Below, in pieces: positions 53,191-61,025 of a stretch of 64,000 bases of DNA (the stretch's first letter is position 1; every line of letters begins with the position of its first letter). The notes beneath the pieces were generated by a model that was not told where the DNA came from, ran no database searches, and saw only the letters and a list, made by a program, of their open reading frames with translations. The translations under genes were made by a program, and so were the position numbers. The stretch comes from Rubrivivax sp. (GTDB lineage Bacteria; Pseudomonadota; Gammaproteobacteria; Burkholderiales; Burkholderiaceae_C): assembly GCA_027485165.1 (NCBI GenBank), contig JAIXRN010000052.1:62001-126000 (forward strand). The letters are read 5' to 3'.

Positions 53191-54782
53191 GTCGTTTCCG
53201 GAAACCGCAGCGCCTGGGCCTGGCGGCGGATGTCGGCCAGGTCGGCCGGGGCGATGCGCGCCAGGTTCTTCACCTGCAGCGCCATGCGCGGGTTCTTGCC
53301 CAGCAGGGCTTGGTGCCGGGCCAGGAAGTCCCAATACAGCACGGTGAAAGGGCAGGCCCGGTCGCCGCTGCGCTGCGTGGGCTTGTAGCGGCAGCCGCTG
53401 CAGTGGTTGCTCATGCGGTCGATGTACTGGCCAGTGGCGGCGTAGGGCTTGCTGGCCATCACGCCGCCGTCGGCGAACTGGCTCATCCCCAGCACGTTGG
53501 GCAGTTCGACCCATTCCACGGCGTCCACGTAGACGGCCAGGTACCAGGCGTGGATCTGCCGGGGTTCCACGCCCAACAGCAGCGCGTACAGGCCCGTCAC
53601 CATCAGGCGCTGGATGTGGTGCGCGTAGCCGTGTTCCAGTGTCTGCGTGATGGCGTCGTTCAGGCAGCGCATCTCGGTGTCGCCGGTCCAGAACCAGGCC
53701 GGCAGTTCGGCGGTGGCCTGCAGCGCGTTCATCTCGCCGTAGGCCGGCATCTTCAGCCAGTAGATGCCGCGCACGTATTCGCGCCAGCCCAGCACCTGGC
53801 GGATGAAGCCTTCCACCGCCGCCAGCGGCGCACGGCCTTCGGTGTGCGCATGTTCGGCGGCGTTGATGACTTCGCGCGGGTTCAGGAGCTTCAGGTTCAG
53901 CGCCGCCGAGATGTGCGCGTGGTACAGCCAGGGCTGGCCGCCCCACATCGCGTCCTGCCACTGGCCGAAGTGTTCCAGCCGTTCCTGCACGAAGCTCTGC
54001 AGCACTTGCAGCGCTTGCGCCCGCGTGACGGGCCAGCCGAAGCGCGCCACGCTGCCCGGGTGGCTGGCGAAGCGCGTGTTGACGAGATCGATGACCTGCT
54101 GGGTGATGCTGTCGGGTGCGAAGCGGGGCGTTTCGGGCACGAAGCCCGGCCCGCTGACCGGGAAGGCCGAACGGTTCTCGGCGTCGAAGTTCCATTCGCC
54201 GCCCACGGGTTCGCCGTCGTCCTGCATCAGCACGCCGTGGCGGCGGCGCATCTCGCGGTAGAAGTACTCCATGCGCAGTTGCTTGCGGCCGCGGGCATGG
54301 GCGGCGAATTCTTCGCTGCTGCACAGGAAGTGCGTGTCGGGCAGCAGGTCATGCGCCTGGGCGGCCCGCTGCAGGGCTGCCAGCCATTCCGTCTTCAGGC
54401 GGTGTTCGCCCGGTTCCACCAGCCGCACACGCTGCACGGTCTGGCGCGCCAGCGTGGCGGCCAGTTCGTCGGCCAGGCTGCTGTCGGGCGTGGCAGCGGG
54501 GTCGGGGGTGAGCGCGCGGTAGATGACGCGAATGCCCTCATCGCGCAAGGCCTGCGCGAAGTGCCGCATGGCCGACAGGAACAGCACCGTGCGCTGCTTG
54601 GCGCTCCACACATGCGTGGCTTCGGCGCTGACTTCGGCCATCCATACGGCGTCTTGCGCCGGGTCGAAGCCGTCGAAGGCGGCGCTGTGGCGGTCCAGCT
54701 GGTCGCCCAGCACCACCACCAGGTGGCGGATGGGGCCGGCTGCGCTGGCGGCATCCGGGGTTTCAGGTTTTGTCTTGGGCAT
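53187..54782 (-). CDS. FeS-type bacterial cryptochrome/(6-4) photolyase (PhrB/CryB-like)
   Basis: 531 residues. It starts with the family's HLVVVLGDQLDRHSAAFDGFD. The four cluster cysteines are in place: C373 (TEMRCLNDA), C461 and C464 (NHCSGC) and C477 (DRACPF), as in Agrobacterium PhrB. MSNHCSGCRY and YIDRMSN belong to the signature. Expected function is light-driven repair of (6-4) photoproducts. It overlaps the DUF2256 gene upstream by 20 bp and the FAD-domain gene downstream by 4 bp. Confidence 0.92.
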   Translation of the reverse strand: MPKTKPETPDAASAAGPIRHLVVVLGDQLDRHSAAFDGFDPAQDAVWMAEVSAEATHVWSAKQRTVLFLSAMRHFAQALRDEGIRVIYRALTPDPAATPDSSLADELAATLARQTVQRVRLVEPGEHRLKTEWLAALQRAAQAHDLLPDTHFLCSSEEFAAHARGRKQLRMEYFYREMRRRHGVLMQDDGEPVGGEWNFDAENRSAFPVSGPGFVPETPRFAPDSITQQVIDLVNTRFASHPGSVARFGWPVTRAQALQVLQSFVQERLEHFGQWQDAMWGGQPWLYHAHISAALNLKLLNPREVINAAEHAHTEGRAPLAAVEGFIRQVLGWREYVRGIYWLKMPAYGEMNALQATAELPAWFWTGDTEMRCLNDAITQTLEHGYAHHIQRLMVTGLYALLLGVEPRQIHAWYLAVYVDAVEWVELPNVLGMSQFADGGVMASKPYAATGQYIDRMSNHCSGCRYKPTQRSGDRACPFTVLYWDFLARHQALLGKNPRMALQVKNLARIAPADLADIRRQAQALRFPETT

Positions 54783-54942
54783 TCGGGGCTTTCTTGTTCT
54801 TTCGGCAGGCGTCGGAGCAATACAGCACCGATTCCCAGTTCTTCGCCCAGGCCTTGCGCCAGGTCATGTCGCGCCCGCAGGCCGCGCACGGCTTGCTGGG
54901 CAGGTGGGCCTTGTTGCCCTTGAAGCCGCTGCGGGTGGGCAT
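54763..54942 (-). CDS. DUF2256 zinc-ribbon protein
   Basis: 59 residues, too short for most ORF callers. It reads MPTRSGFKGNKAHLPSKPC, then AACGRDMTWRKAWAKNWESV and YCSDACRKNK, so four cysteines form a likely zinc ribbon (C19/C22 and C42/C46). DUF2256 genes regularly sit next to photolyase/cryptochrome genes. It lies between the CPD-type photolyase (8 bp after its stop) and the FeS-type one, which it overlaps. Confidence 0.88.
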   Translation of the reverse strand: MPTRSGFKGNKAHLPSKPCAACGRDMTWRKAWAKNWESVLYCSDACRKNKKAPNAQDKT

Positions 54943-54950
54943 GGGGTGCC

Positions 54951-56498
54951 TCAGGAAAAAAGGTCGAGCTGGGGCGATGCCGTTTCAGGCGCGGCCTTCG
55001 CTGGCTTGCGGCGGCCCGCTGCCGGCTTGGGCGATGGCGGCAGCCCGCTCTTGCGCGACCCGTGGCGGGCCTGCACGGCGTCGGCCTCGGTGCGGGCCTC
55101 GTCCTGGCGGCGCAGGCCGTACATCGTGTCCTTGGCGAACTTCAGCGCCGCGCGTTCGTCGACGATGGGCAGGGGGTAGTCGGGCGTGCCGAATTCCGGC
55201 ACCCATCGGCGCACGAATTCGCCGCTGGGGTCGTGTTCCTGCGCCTGCTTGGCGGGCGAATAGATGCGCAGGGTGTTGATGCCGGTGGTGCCGCTTTGCA
55301 TCTGCATCTGGCTCCAGTGGATGCCGGGTTCGAAGTCCAGGAACTGCCGCGCCAGGTGCAGGCCGGGTTCGCGCCAGTGCAGCCACAGGTGGTAGGCCGC
55401 GAAGCTGACCAGCATCGCGCGCATGCGGAAGTTCAGCCATCCGGTGGCGTTCAGGCTGCGCATGCAGGCGTCCACCATCGGAAACCCCGTGCGGCCCCGG
55501 CACCAGGCTTCCAGGCGCGCCTGCGCGGCGTCGTCCAGTGGCGGGCCGCCGCCGGCCACGTCGCCCGGGCGCAGGCCGTCGTAGGCGCGGGCGAAGTTGC
55601 GGTGCTCGATGGCGGGTTCGTCTTCCAACTTCTGCATGAAGTGGCAGTGCCAGCGCAGCCGGCTGGCGAAGCCTTGCAGGCCGTAGGCCAGTGCGCCGTC
55701 GCCACGCCCGCGCGCGGCGCTGATGGCGGCAACGGTCGCCTGATGCACCTGGCGCATCGACAGCGTGCCGAAGGCCAGGTGCGCGCTGAGGCGGCTGCAG
55801 CCGGCTTCGGCCGTCAACGGGCTGGACAGCGCACGCCGGTAGCTGCGCCCGCCGCCGGCCAGGAACTGCTGCAGTGCGGCCTGGGCTGCGGCTTCGCCGG
55901 CGGCGGGCAGCGGCTGGCGCGGGGCGGGCAGGCTCAGGCTGGGCAGGGTGGGGACGCTGCCGTCGGTCAGGGCTGGCGCCAAAGCCGGCCCTGGCGGCTG
56001 CTGGCCCGCCTGTGCTGGCGCCGCCGGCAGCACCGCCTGCGCCGCGCCCATGCGGGCCGCCCAGCGGCCAGCCCAGCCGGTGCGTGTGGTCAGCCGCCGC
56101 ACCACGCCGGTCTGCGGCCACTCCTGCCAGGGCAGGCCCTGGCTGCGGCACCAGGCGGCCACGGCCAGGTCGCGCGCGTAGGTCCAGCCGGCGCCCGTTT
56201 CTTCGTGGCTGTACAGCTGCGTCGCGCCTGTTTCGCGTTGCAGCTGGGCCAGCACGTCCAACGCCGGGCCGGTGGCCACGCGCAGCGGCACCCCGCGTTC
56301 GGCCAGTGCGGCGCGCAGCGGCGCCAGGCAGGCCAGCGCGAAAGCCAGGTGCTGGGGCGCGAATTCCGCACTCGCCAGCCATTCGGGTTCGATGATGAAC
56401 ACCGCCGTAGCGCGGTCGCAGGCCGTCGCCGCCGCCAGAGGGGCGTGGTCGGCTGTGCGCAGGTCGCGCTTGAACCAGACGAGGGCGTGCGTGGGCAT
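54951..56498 (-). CDS. phrB: deoxyribodipyrimidine photolyase (CPD-type, class I) / cryptochrome
   Basis: 515 residues. The N-terminal antenna domain (HALVWFKRDLRTADHAPL, LYSHEETGAGWTYARDLAV) and the C-terminal FAD domain (SRLSAHLAFGTLSMRQV, FPMVDACMRSLNATGWLNFRMRAMLVSF, RQFLDFEPGIHWSQMQMQSGTTGIN) are both present. It has a basic C-terminal tail of about 50 residues not usual for PhrB. It repairs cyclobutane pyrimidine dimers using blue light. This is the first gene of a leftward photolyase operon with DUF2256, the FeS photolyase and the FAD-domain protein. Confidence 0.93.
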   Translation of the reverse strand: MPTHALVWFKRDLRTADHAPLAAATACDRATAVFIIEPEWLASAEFAPQHLAFALACLAPLRAALAERGVPLRVATGPALDVLAQLQRETGATQLYSHEETGAGWTYARDLAVAAWCRSQGLPWQEWPQTGVVRRLTTRTGWAGRWAARMGAAQAVLPAAPAQAGQQPPGPALAPALTDGSVPTLPSLSLPAPRQPLPAAGEAAAQAALQQFLAGGGRSYRRALSSPLTAEAGCSRLSAHLAFGTLSMRQVHQATVAAISAARGRGDGALAYGLQGFASRLRWHCHFMQKLEDEPAIEHRNFARAYDGLRPGDVAGGGPPLDDAAQARLEAWCRGRTGFPMVDACMRSLNATGWLNFRMRAMLVSFAAYHLWLHWREPGLHLARQFLDFEPGIHWSQMQMQSGTTGINTLRIYSPAKQAQEHDPSGEFVRRWVPEFGTPDYPLPIVDERAALKFAKDTMYGLRRQDEARTEADAVQARHGSRKSGLPPSPKPAAGRRKPAKAAPETASPQLDLFS

Positions 56499-56571
56499 CG
56501 CTTGGATTCTGGCCGCCGGCCTGCCGCGGGCGCTGCGCCGGGGCCTTTCCCGTACGCCCCCGTGCGGCCGG

Positions 56572-57432
56572 CTACCAGCTCAGCGGGTTGGTGCGGTAGC
56601 AGTTGGCCAGTTCGCGGAACAGCAGCGGATGCCCGGCAGCCAGGGCCTGCGGGCGTTCGAAGAACAGTTCGCTGGTGACGGCGAAGAATTCCGCCGGGTC
56701 GCTGGCGCCATAGGGGTCGATCAGGCCGTCTTCGCCGCGCGCCAGGCGCTGGCGCAGGGCGTCGAATTCGGCCTGCATGGTGGCCGCCCAGCGCAGCCGC
56801 GCCGCGCGGCCAAAGACATAGGGCGCGCCGTTGGCGGCACCGGTTTCCTGGTCCAGCTGGTGCGCGAATTCGTGGATCACGACGTTGTGGCCGTCGTCGG
56901 GCACGGCCGCGCCGGCCAGCACGTCAGGCCAGGACAGGACGACCTGCCCCTGCTGCCAGCTTTCGCCGGCCAGCACACGGCGCGTGGCGTCGGTGATGCC
57001 GTGGTCGCCGGTTTGCGCGCGTTCCACCACGAAGGGCTTGGGGTAGAGCAGCACCTGGCGCAGGTTGCGGAAGCTGGCGGCGCGGCGGTTCAGCAAGAGC
57101 AAGGCGGCCTGCGCAGCCACCAGCACGCGCATCTCGGTCGTCACCACCAGGCCATTGCAGCCGATGAAGGGCACCTCGGCCAGCAGCACCTGGGTGTGCT
57201 TCTTCAGCTGCAGCTGCAGGTCGGCCGGCAGGGCGCGGAAGGCCGGCATGCGCTGGCGCAGCACTTCGCGCCAGGCAGGCGGGAAGGGCTGGCGCCGCAC
57301 CCGCAGCCGACGCCATTCGCGCAGCCAGGCCGGGGCCCACAGCCAGGCCGCCACGCAGGCGCCCAAAGCCGCCAGGAACAGCAGAGAAGCCGCCAGCGAC
57401 GTCACCGGCGAAGCAAGGGGCAACCAGGTCAT
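56572..57432 (-). CDS. mtfA: MtfA-family zinc peptidase (M90)
   Basis: 286 residues. The zinc site is HEFAH (H187-E188-x2-H191) in VVIHEFAHQLDQ; the upstream EVPFIGCNGLVVTTEMRV and downstream DPAEFFAVTSELFFE are family blocks. An N-terminal helix (about 12-32) probably anchors it. E. coli MtfA binds the sugar-PTS repressor Mlc; here no Mlc is nearby. The start MTWLPLASP (57432) is chosen; the frame upstream runs through the GH12 gene in another phase. Confidence 0.9.
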   Translation of the reverse strand: MTWLPLASPVTSLAASLLFLAALGACVAAWLWAPAWLREWRRLRVRRQPFPPAWREVLRQRMPAFRALPADLQLQLKKHTQVLLAEVPFIGCNGLVVTTEMRVLVAAQAALLLLNRRAASFRNLRQVLLYPKPFVVERAQTGDHGITDATRRVLAGESWQQGQVVLSWPDVLAGAAVPDDGHNVVIHEFAHQLDQETGAANGAPYVFGRAARLRWAATMQAEFDALRQRLARGEDGLIDPYGASDPAEFFAVTSELFFERPQALAAGHPLLFRELANCYRTNPLSW

Positions 57433-57490
57433 GGGCGCAGATGGGCGCCGGGCCGCCGTTTCGCAAGCCCCCCCATGCCCGCACAGGCTG

Positions 57491-58420
57491 CTAGGGCGTG
57501 GTGACGCTGAAGCGGCGCACCCAGGTCGTGCCGGAACCGCTGCTGATCTCGTTGCCCAGTTCGACGTTGGCCACCGCGTGGCTGGGGTCCAGCAGGCGGC
57601 GTGCGATGGCGTCGTCGATGAAGCGCCGCGCGTCGAACGCCACCGTGCGCGAAGGGCTGCGCGCCACGTAGACGATGAAGGTCCAGCGGTGCGGCGTGCC
57701 GCCCGAGGCGTCGCCCCAGTCCTCGGCCGCGAACACGCGCCAGACCCGGCCATCGACCGTGATCTCGCCCCGCTCGGTGACGGTGCCGGTGTTGCTGACC
57801 AGGTCGGGCGTGTAGTCGGACCAGATCATGATCTCGGTGCTGATGTCGGCCACCGCCGGCACCGCGGGCGTGGCCGTGGTGCGCGTGAACCACATCGACG
57901 TGGCCAGGTTGACGTTGCCGCTGGCCGTGGTGTCGACGTCGTAGGCCACCAGCAGGCGTGGCGTGTCGGCGATGCGGCGCGGAAAGCGCGCGTCGTTGCC
58001 CGGGCCGCCGTCCCATGGCTTGGCGCCGATCACCACCGACGGGTAGCTGTAGACCTGGGTGCCGTTGTCGGGCCAGCGCCACGTCCAGCCGACTTCGGCC
58101 AGCGTGCTGCCCAGGCGCTTTTCCTGCAGGCACTGCGACCAGGGAAAGCTGCCGACGGCGCCGACGTTCCAGGCGTTGTTGATCAGGCTGCCGGTGAAGG
58201 CGCCGGCGTTGCCTGAATTGCCGCTGGCGTTCAGCCGCACCGCCAGGTTGGCCCCGCAGCCTAGTGACGTGGTGGTGGGCACGGCGGGTGCGGCCGGGGC
58301 CGCGGCGGTGCCGCCGCCGCCGCAGCCCGCCAGCGTGGCCAGTGCCGCCACCAGGGCGCTAACCACCAGGGTGAGGGAATACCGGCGGGGCAGATGCAGG
58401 CTTGGCAACAGCTGGGGCAT
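57491..58420 (-). CDS. glycoside hydrolase family 12-like lipoprotein
   Basis: 309 residues. The signal ends in the lipobox LAGC (Cys33). The rest fits the GH12 beta-jellyroll: NNAWN, GWTWRWPD with YSYPSVVIG, AYDVD, then EIMIW with the presumed nucleophile Glu196 and LGNEISSGSG with the presumed acid/base Glu291. GH12 enzymes cut beta-1,4-glucans or xyloglucans. As the last gene of an exopolysaccharide operon it may trim the secreted polymer rather than degrade plant glucan; this is an inference. Confidence 0.78.
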   Translation of the reverse strand: MPQLLPSLHLPRRYSLTLVVSALVAALATLAGCGGGGTAAAPAAPAVPTTTSLGCGANLAVRLNASGNSGNAGAFTGSLINNAWNVGAVGSFPWSQCLQEKRLGSTLAEVGWTWRWPDNGTQVYSYPSVVIGAKPWDGGPGNDARFPRRIADTPRLLVAYDVDTTASGNVNLATSMWFTRTTATPAVPAVADISTEIMIWSDYTPDLVSNTGTVTERGEITVDGRVWRVFAAEDWGDASGGTPHRWTFIVYVARSPSRTVAFDARRFIDDAIARRLLDPSHAVANVELGNEISSGSGTTWVRRFSVTTP

Positions 58421-58443
58421 GGTGGGGTCTGCTTCGGTCGGGT

Positions 58444-59871
58444 TCAGGTTCGGCGGGCAGCCCGCAGGCGGCGCCATCGCGGGGCGAACAGCAGGGCGAT
58501 GGCGGCACCGTACACCCCGGTGCCCACGGCTGTCGCCAGCCCCAGGCCCAGGGCGTCGTGGCTGGCGTGCAGGAGATACAGCGCCAGCAGCATCACGCCG
58601 GTGGCCAGGCCGATCTTCAGCGTGTCGGCCCAGGGCCAGCTGAAGCCCAGGTGGCGGTGCGCGAGCCAGCCGCTCAGGCACAGCGTGGCCAGCGACCCCA
58701 GGGCCTGGCCGGCGACCGCGCCGCGCAGGCCTTCCAGCAGCAGCCCGGCCAGCGACAGCGCCGCGCACAGCGCGATCTCGAACAGGTCCACCCGGGCCAG
58801 CATGGCCACCTTGCGTTCCAGCACCATCAGCTGGTCGGTGGTGTGCATGTGCAGGTTGCGCAGCGCTCCGGCAACGACGCTCAGCGCCAGCAGTTCGGTG
58901 GTGATGGCCTGGTATTCAACGGCCACGAACAGTTCCACGAGGGTCGGGCCCAGCATTTCCACGGCCGCCGTCACGGGCAGCAGCACGCCCACCATCAGCG
59001 TGGCGTTCAGTACCAGGTGATTCAGGGCCTCGTCGCGCTTGTTGTCGTTCAGCATGCGCGCGGCCAGCGGGAAAGACGCCGTTGTTACCAGCGTGGCGGC
59101 TACCGCGGCGCAGCGCCGGCCCAGCGCCCAGCCCACGATCATCAGCCCCAGCGTGCCCGCGCCCGACACCCACTGCACCAGGTAGCGAATGTAGTTCTCG
59201 GCCACCCAGCCCAGGGCTGAGAGCATCAGCACCGGGCCACCGAAGGCGAAGGCCGCGCGCAGCAGTTGCGGGTCGATGTGCGGCCGGCGCCACAGCAGGC
59301 CCAGGCCCGGCAGCGCCAGCAGCACGCCGATGCCCTGCGCCAGGGCGTAGGCCGCCAGCAGCGCCACCGCGGTGGGCGCGATGAACTGCATGGCCAGCCA
59401 GCCCAGCAGCAGCCCGCCGATGGGCCCGGACACCTGCAGCAGCGTGTACGGCAGGAAAGCGGCCTGGGCGCGGGCGCGTTCGGCGTAATGGCTGCTGATG
59501 GCCTTGGTGGCGAAGAAGGCTGCCACGGCCATGGCCGCCGGGGCCCAGGCGTGGTCGCCCGGCAGGGCCCAGGCGGTGACGCCGGCCACCAGGGCGCTAA
59601 GCGCCAGGCTGGCCAGCACGACGGCGTTTTCCAGCAGCAGGAAGCGGGAGCGGCCGGCGGTGTCCGCCGCCGGCGGCCAGTAGCGCAGCAGGTAGACGGC
59701 AAACCAGCCCAGGCAGCCCAGGTAGGCCAGTTCCTGTGTCACCGTCACCAGGGTGTAGGCGCCCATCTCTTCGGGCGCCAGCCAGTGCGTCCACAGCACC
59801 ATCGACGCCAGCTGCGCCAGCGGCGACAGCAGCTGCGCTGGCAGGTACTTCAGCGTGTGGCCGATCAGCAT
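58444..59871 (-). CDS. polysaccharide flippase (Wzx/MATE-like)
   Basis: 475 residues with about twelve to fourteen membrane helices. The N-terminal LIGHTLKYLPAQLLSPLAQLASM and the loop EEMGAYTLVTVTQELAYLGCLGW are typical of the polysaccharide-synthesis transporter family. It would flip lipid-linked repeat units across the inner membrane. Its start overlaps the 3' end of the GT4 gene by 7 bp. No Wzy polymerase is within the window. Confidence 0.85.
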   Translation of the reverse strand: MLIGHTLKYLPAQLLSPLAQLASMVLWTHWLAPEEMGAYTLVTVTQELAYLGCLGWFAVYLLRYWPPAADTAGRSRFLLLENAVVLASLALSALVAGVTAWALPGDHAWAPAAMAVAAFFATKAISSHYAERARAQAAFLPYTLLQVSGPIGGLLLGWLAMQFIAPTAVALLAAYALAQGIGVLLALPGLGLLWRRPHIDPQLLRAAFAFGGPVLMLSALGWVAENYIRYLVQWVSGAGTLGLMIVGWALGRRCAAVAATLVTTASFPLAARMLNDNKRDEALNHLVLNATLMVGVLLPVTAAVEMLGPTLVELFVAVEYQAITTELLALSVVAGALRNLHMHTTDQLMVLERKVAMLARVDLFEIALCAALSLAGLLLEGLRGAVAGQALGSLATLCLSGWLAHRHLGFSWPWADTLKIGLATGVMLLALYLLHASHDALGLGLATAVGTGVYGAAIALLFAPRWRRLRAARRT

Positions 59872-61025
59872 CGGGCGCCTTCGTTCAAGCCTTCCAGCAG
59901 CTGCCGATAGGCGCCGCAGGCGGCGGCGTCGGTGTAGCGGGCGGCGTGGGCCACCGCGCCTGGGGGCGCACCGGGGTTGTCGACAGCGCGCTGCAGCGCA
60001 GCGGCCATGGCCGCTGCGTCGCCCACCGGCACCAGGGTGCCCCAGCGGCCGTCCTGCAGGATTTCGCGCGGGCCCACCGGGCAGTCGGTGGCGACCACGG
60101 CGCAGCCCTGGGCCAGCGCTTCCACCAGCACGTTGCCGAAGCCTTCGTACTGCGACGCCAGGGCGAAGACGGCGGCCTGCCGCATCCAGGCCTGCGGGCC
60201 CTGCACGCGGCCGGCCAGGGCTGCTACGTCGGTCAGCCCCAGGGCCTGGATGCGGGCCTGCAGCGCCCCGCGTTCAGGGCCGTCGCCGGCCAGCAGCAGG
60301 CGGGTCTGCGGACGCTGCGCGTGCAGCAGTGCGAAGGCCTGCAGCAGGGTGGGGATGTCTTTCTCCGGGCTGAGCCTGGAAACGCCCAGCACCACACGCA
60401 AGGCCGGGTCGGCCAGCCAGGGGTGCACAGGAGTGGGGGACGGGCTGCCTGCGGCCGGCGTGCCGGCCGGCGCGGCGTCCAGCACCGGGTTGGCGATGGT
60501 GTGCAGGCGCGGGCCCAGGGCGCTGCCCACCAGGCCCAGCAGGTCGCGCCGCACGCCTTCTGAAACCGCCACCACCGCGTCGGCGCGCGGGTAGGCCCAG
60601 CGCACCAGCGGCGGCAGCACGCGGTAGCGCCAGCCGCCCTGGCGGCTGATCTGCAGCGACAGCGGCGCGTGTTCCGACACCACGCTGCGGCAGCGCTGCC
60701 CGGGTTGCGCCGCCAGCGCCACCGCGGCCACCGCCGCGACATTGGTGTGCGGAAAGGCGCTCAGCAGCCAGCGCGGGCGCTGCGCCCGCAGCCAGCCCGC
60801 CAGCGCGCGCACGCTGCCCGCCGTGCTGGCGTGGCCCAGCTGCACCAGGCCCAGGCCGGGCGGGGGCTGCAGCTCGGCCCCGGCCAGGGTGTGCACCAGC
60901 AGGTCCACGCCCAGCCCGCCGCGCGCCAGCCCGCTGGCCAGCCGCAGCATCGACAGTTCGCCCCCGCCCTGGCGCAGGTGCGGCAGGTAGACGGCCAGCC
61001 GGGCGGGCGCCGGCCCGGTGTTCAC
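59865..61025 (-). CDS. GT4 family glycosyltransferase
   Basis: 386 residues from a GTG. LPHLRQGGGELSMLRLASGLA is the N-terminal sugar-acceptor loop. The C-terminal nucleotide-sugar domain has GVSRLSPEKDIPTLLQAF, LLLAGDGPERGAL and the EGFGNVLVEALAQGCAVV donor motif. The GTG overlaps the stop of the upstream gene (GTGA). Frame-open sequence beyond it to 62546 lies antisense or out of phase to the neighbouring gene and is rejected. Confidence 0.9.
   Translation of the reverse strand: MNTGPAPARLAVYLPHLRQGGGELSMLRLASGLARGGLGVDLLVHTLAGAELQPPPGLGLVQLGHASTAGSVRALAGWLRAQRPRWLLSAFPHTNVAAVAAVALAAQPGQRCRSVVSEHAPLSLQISRQGGWRYRVLPPLVRWAYPRADAVVAVSEGVRRDLLGLVGSALGPRLHTIANPVLDAAPAGTPAAGSPSPTPVHPWLADPALRVVLGVSRLSPEKDIPTLLQAFALLHAQRPQTRLLLAGDGPERGALQARIQALGLTDVAALAGRVQGPQAWMRQAAVFALASQYEGFGNVLVEALAQGCAVVATDCPVGPREILQDGRWGTLVPVGDAAAMAAALQRAVDNPGAPPGAVAHAARYTDAAACGAYRQLLEGLNEGARC

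Noticed and set aside
52030..54324. Single 764-residue photolyase fusion
   Set aside because: The upstream half of this frame is out of phase with the FeS photolyase and has shadow composition; the real start is ATG 53190 with an ATGA overlap.
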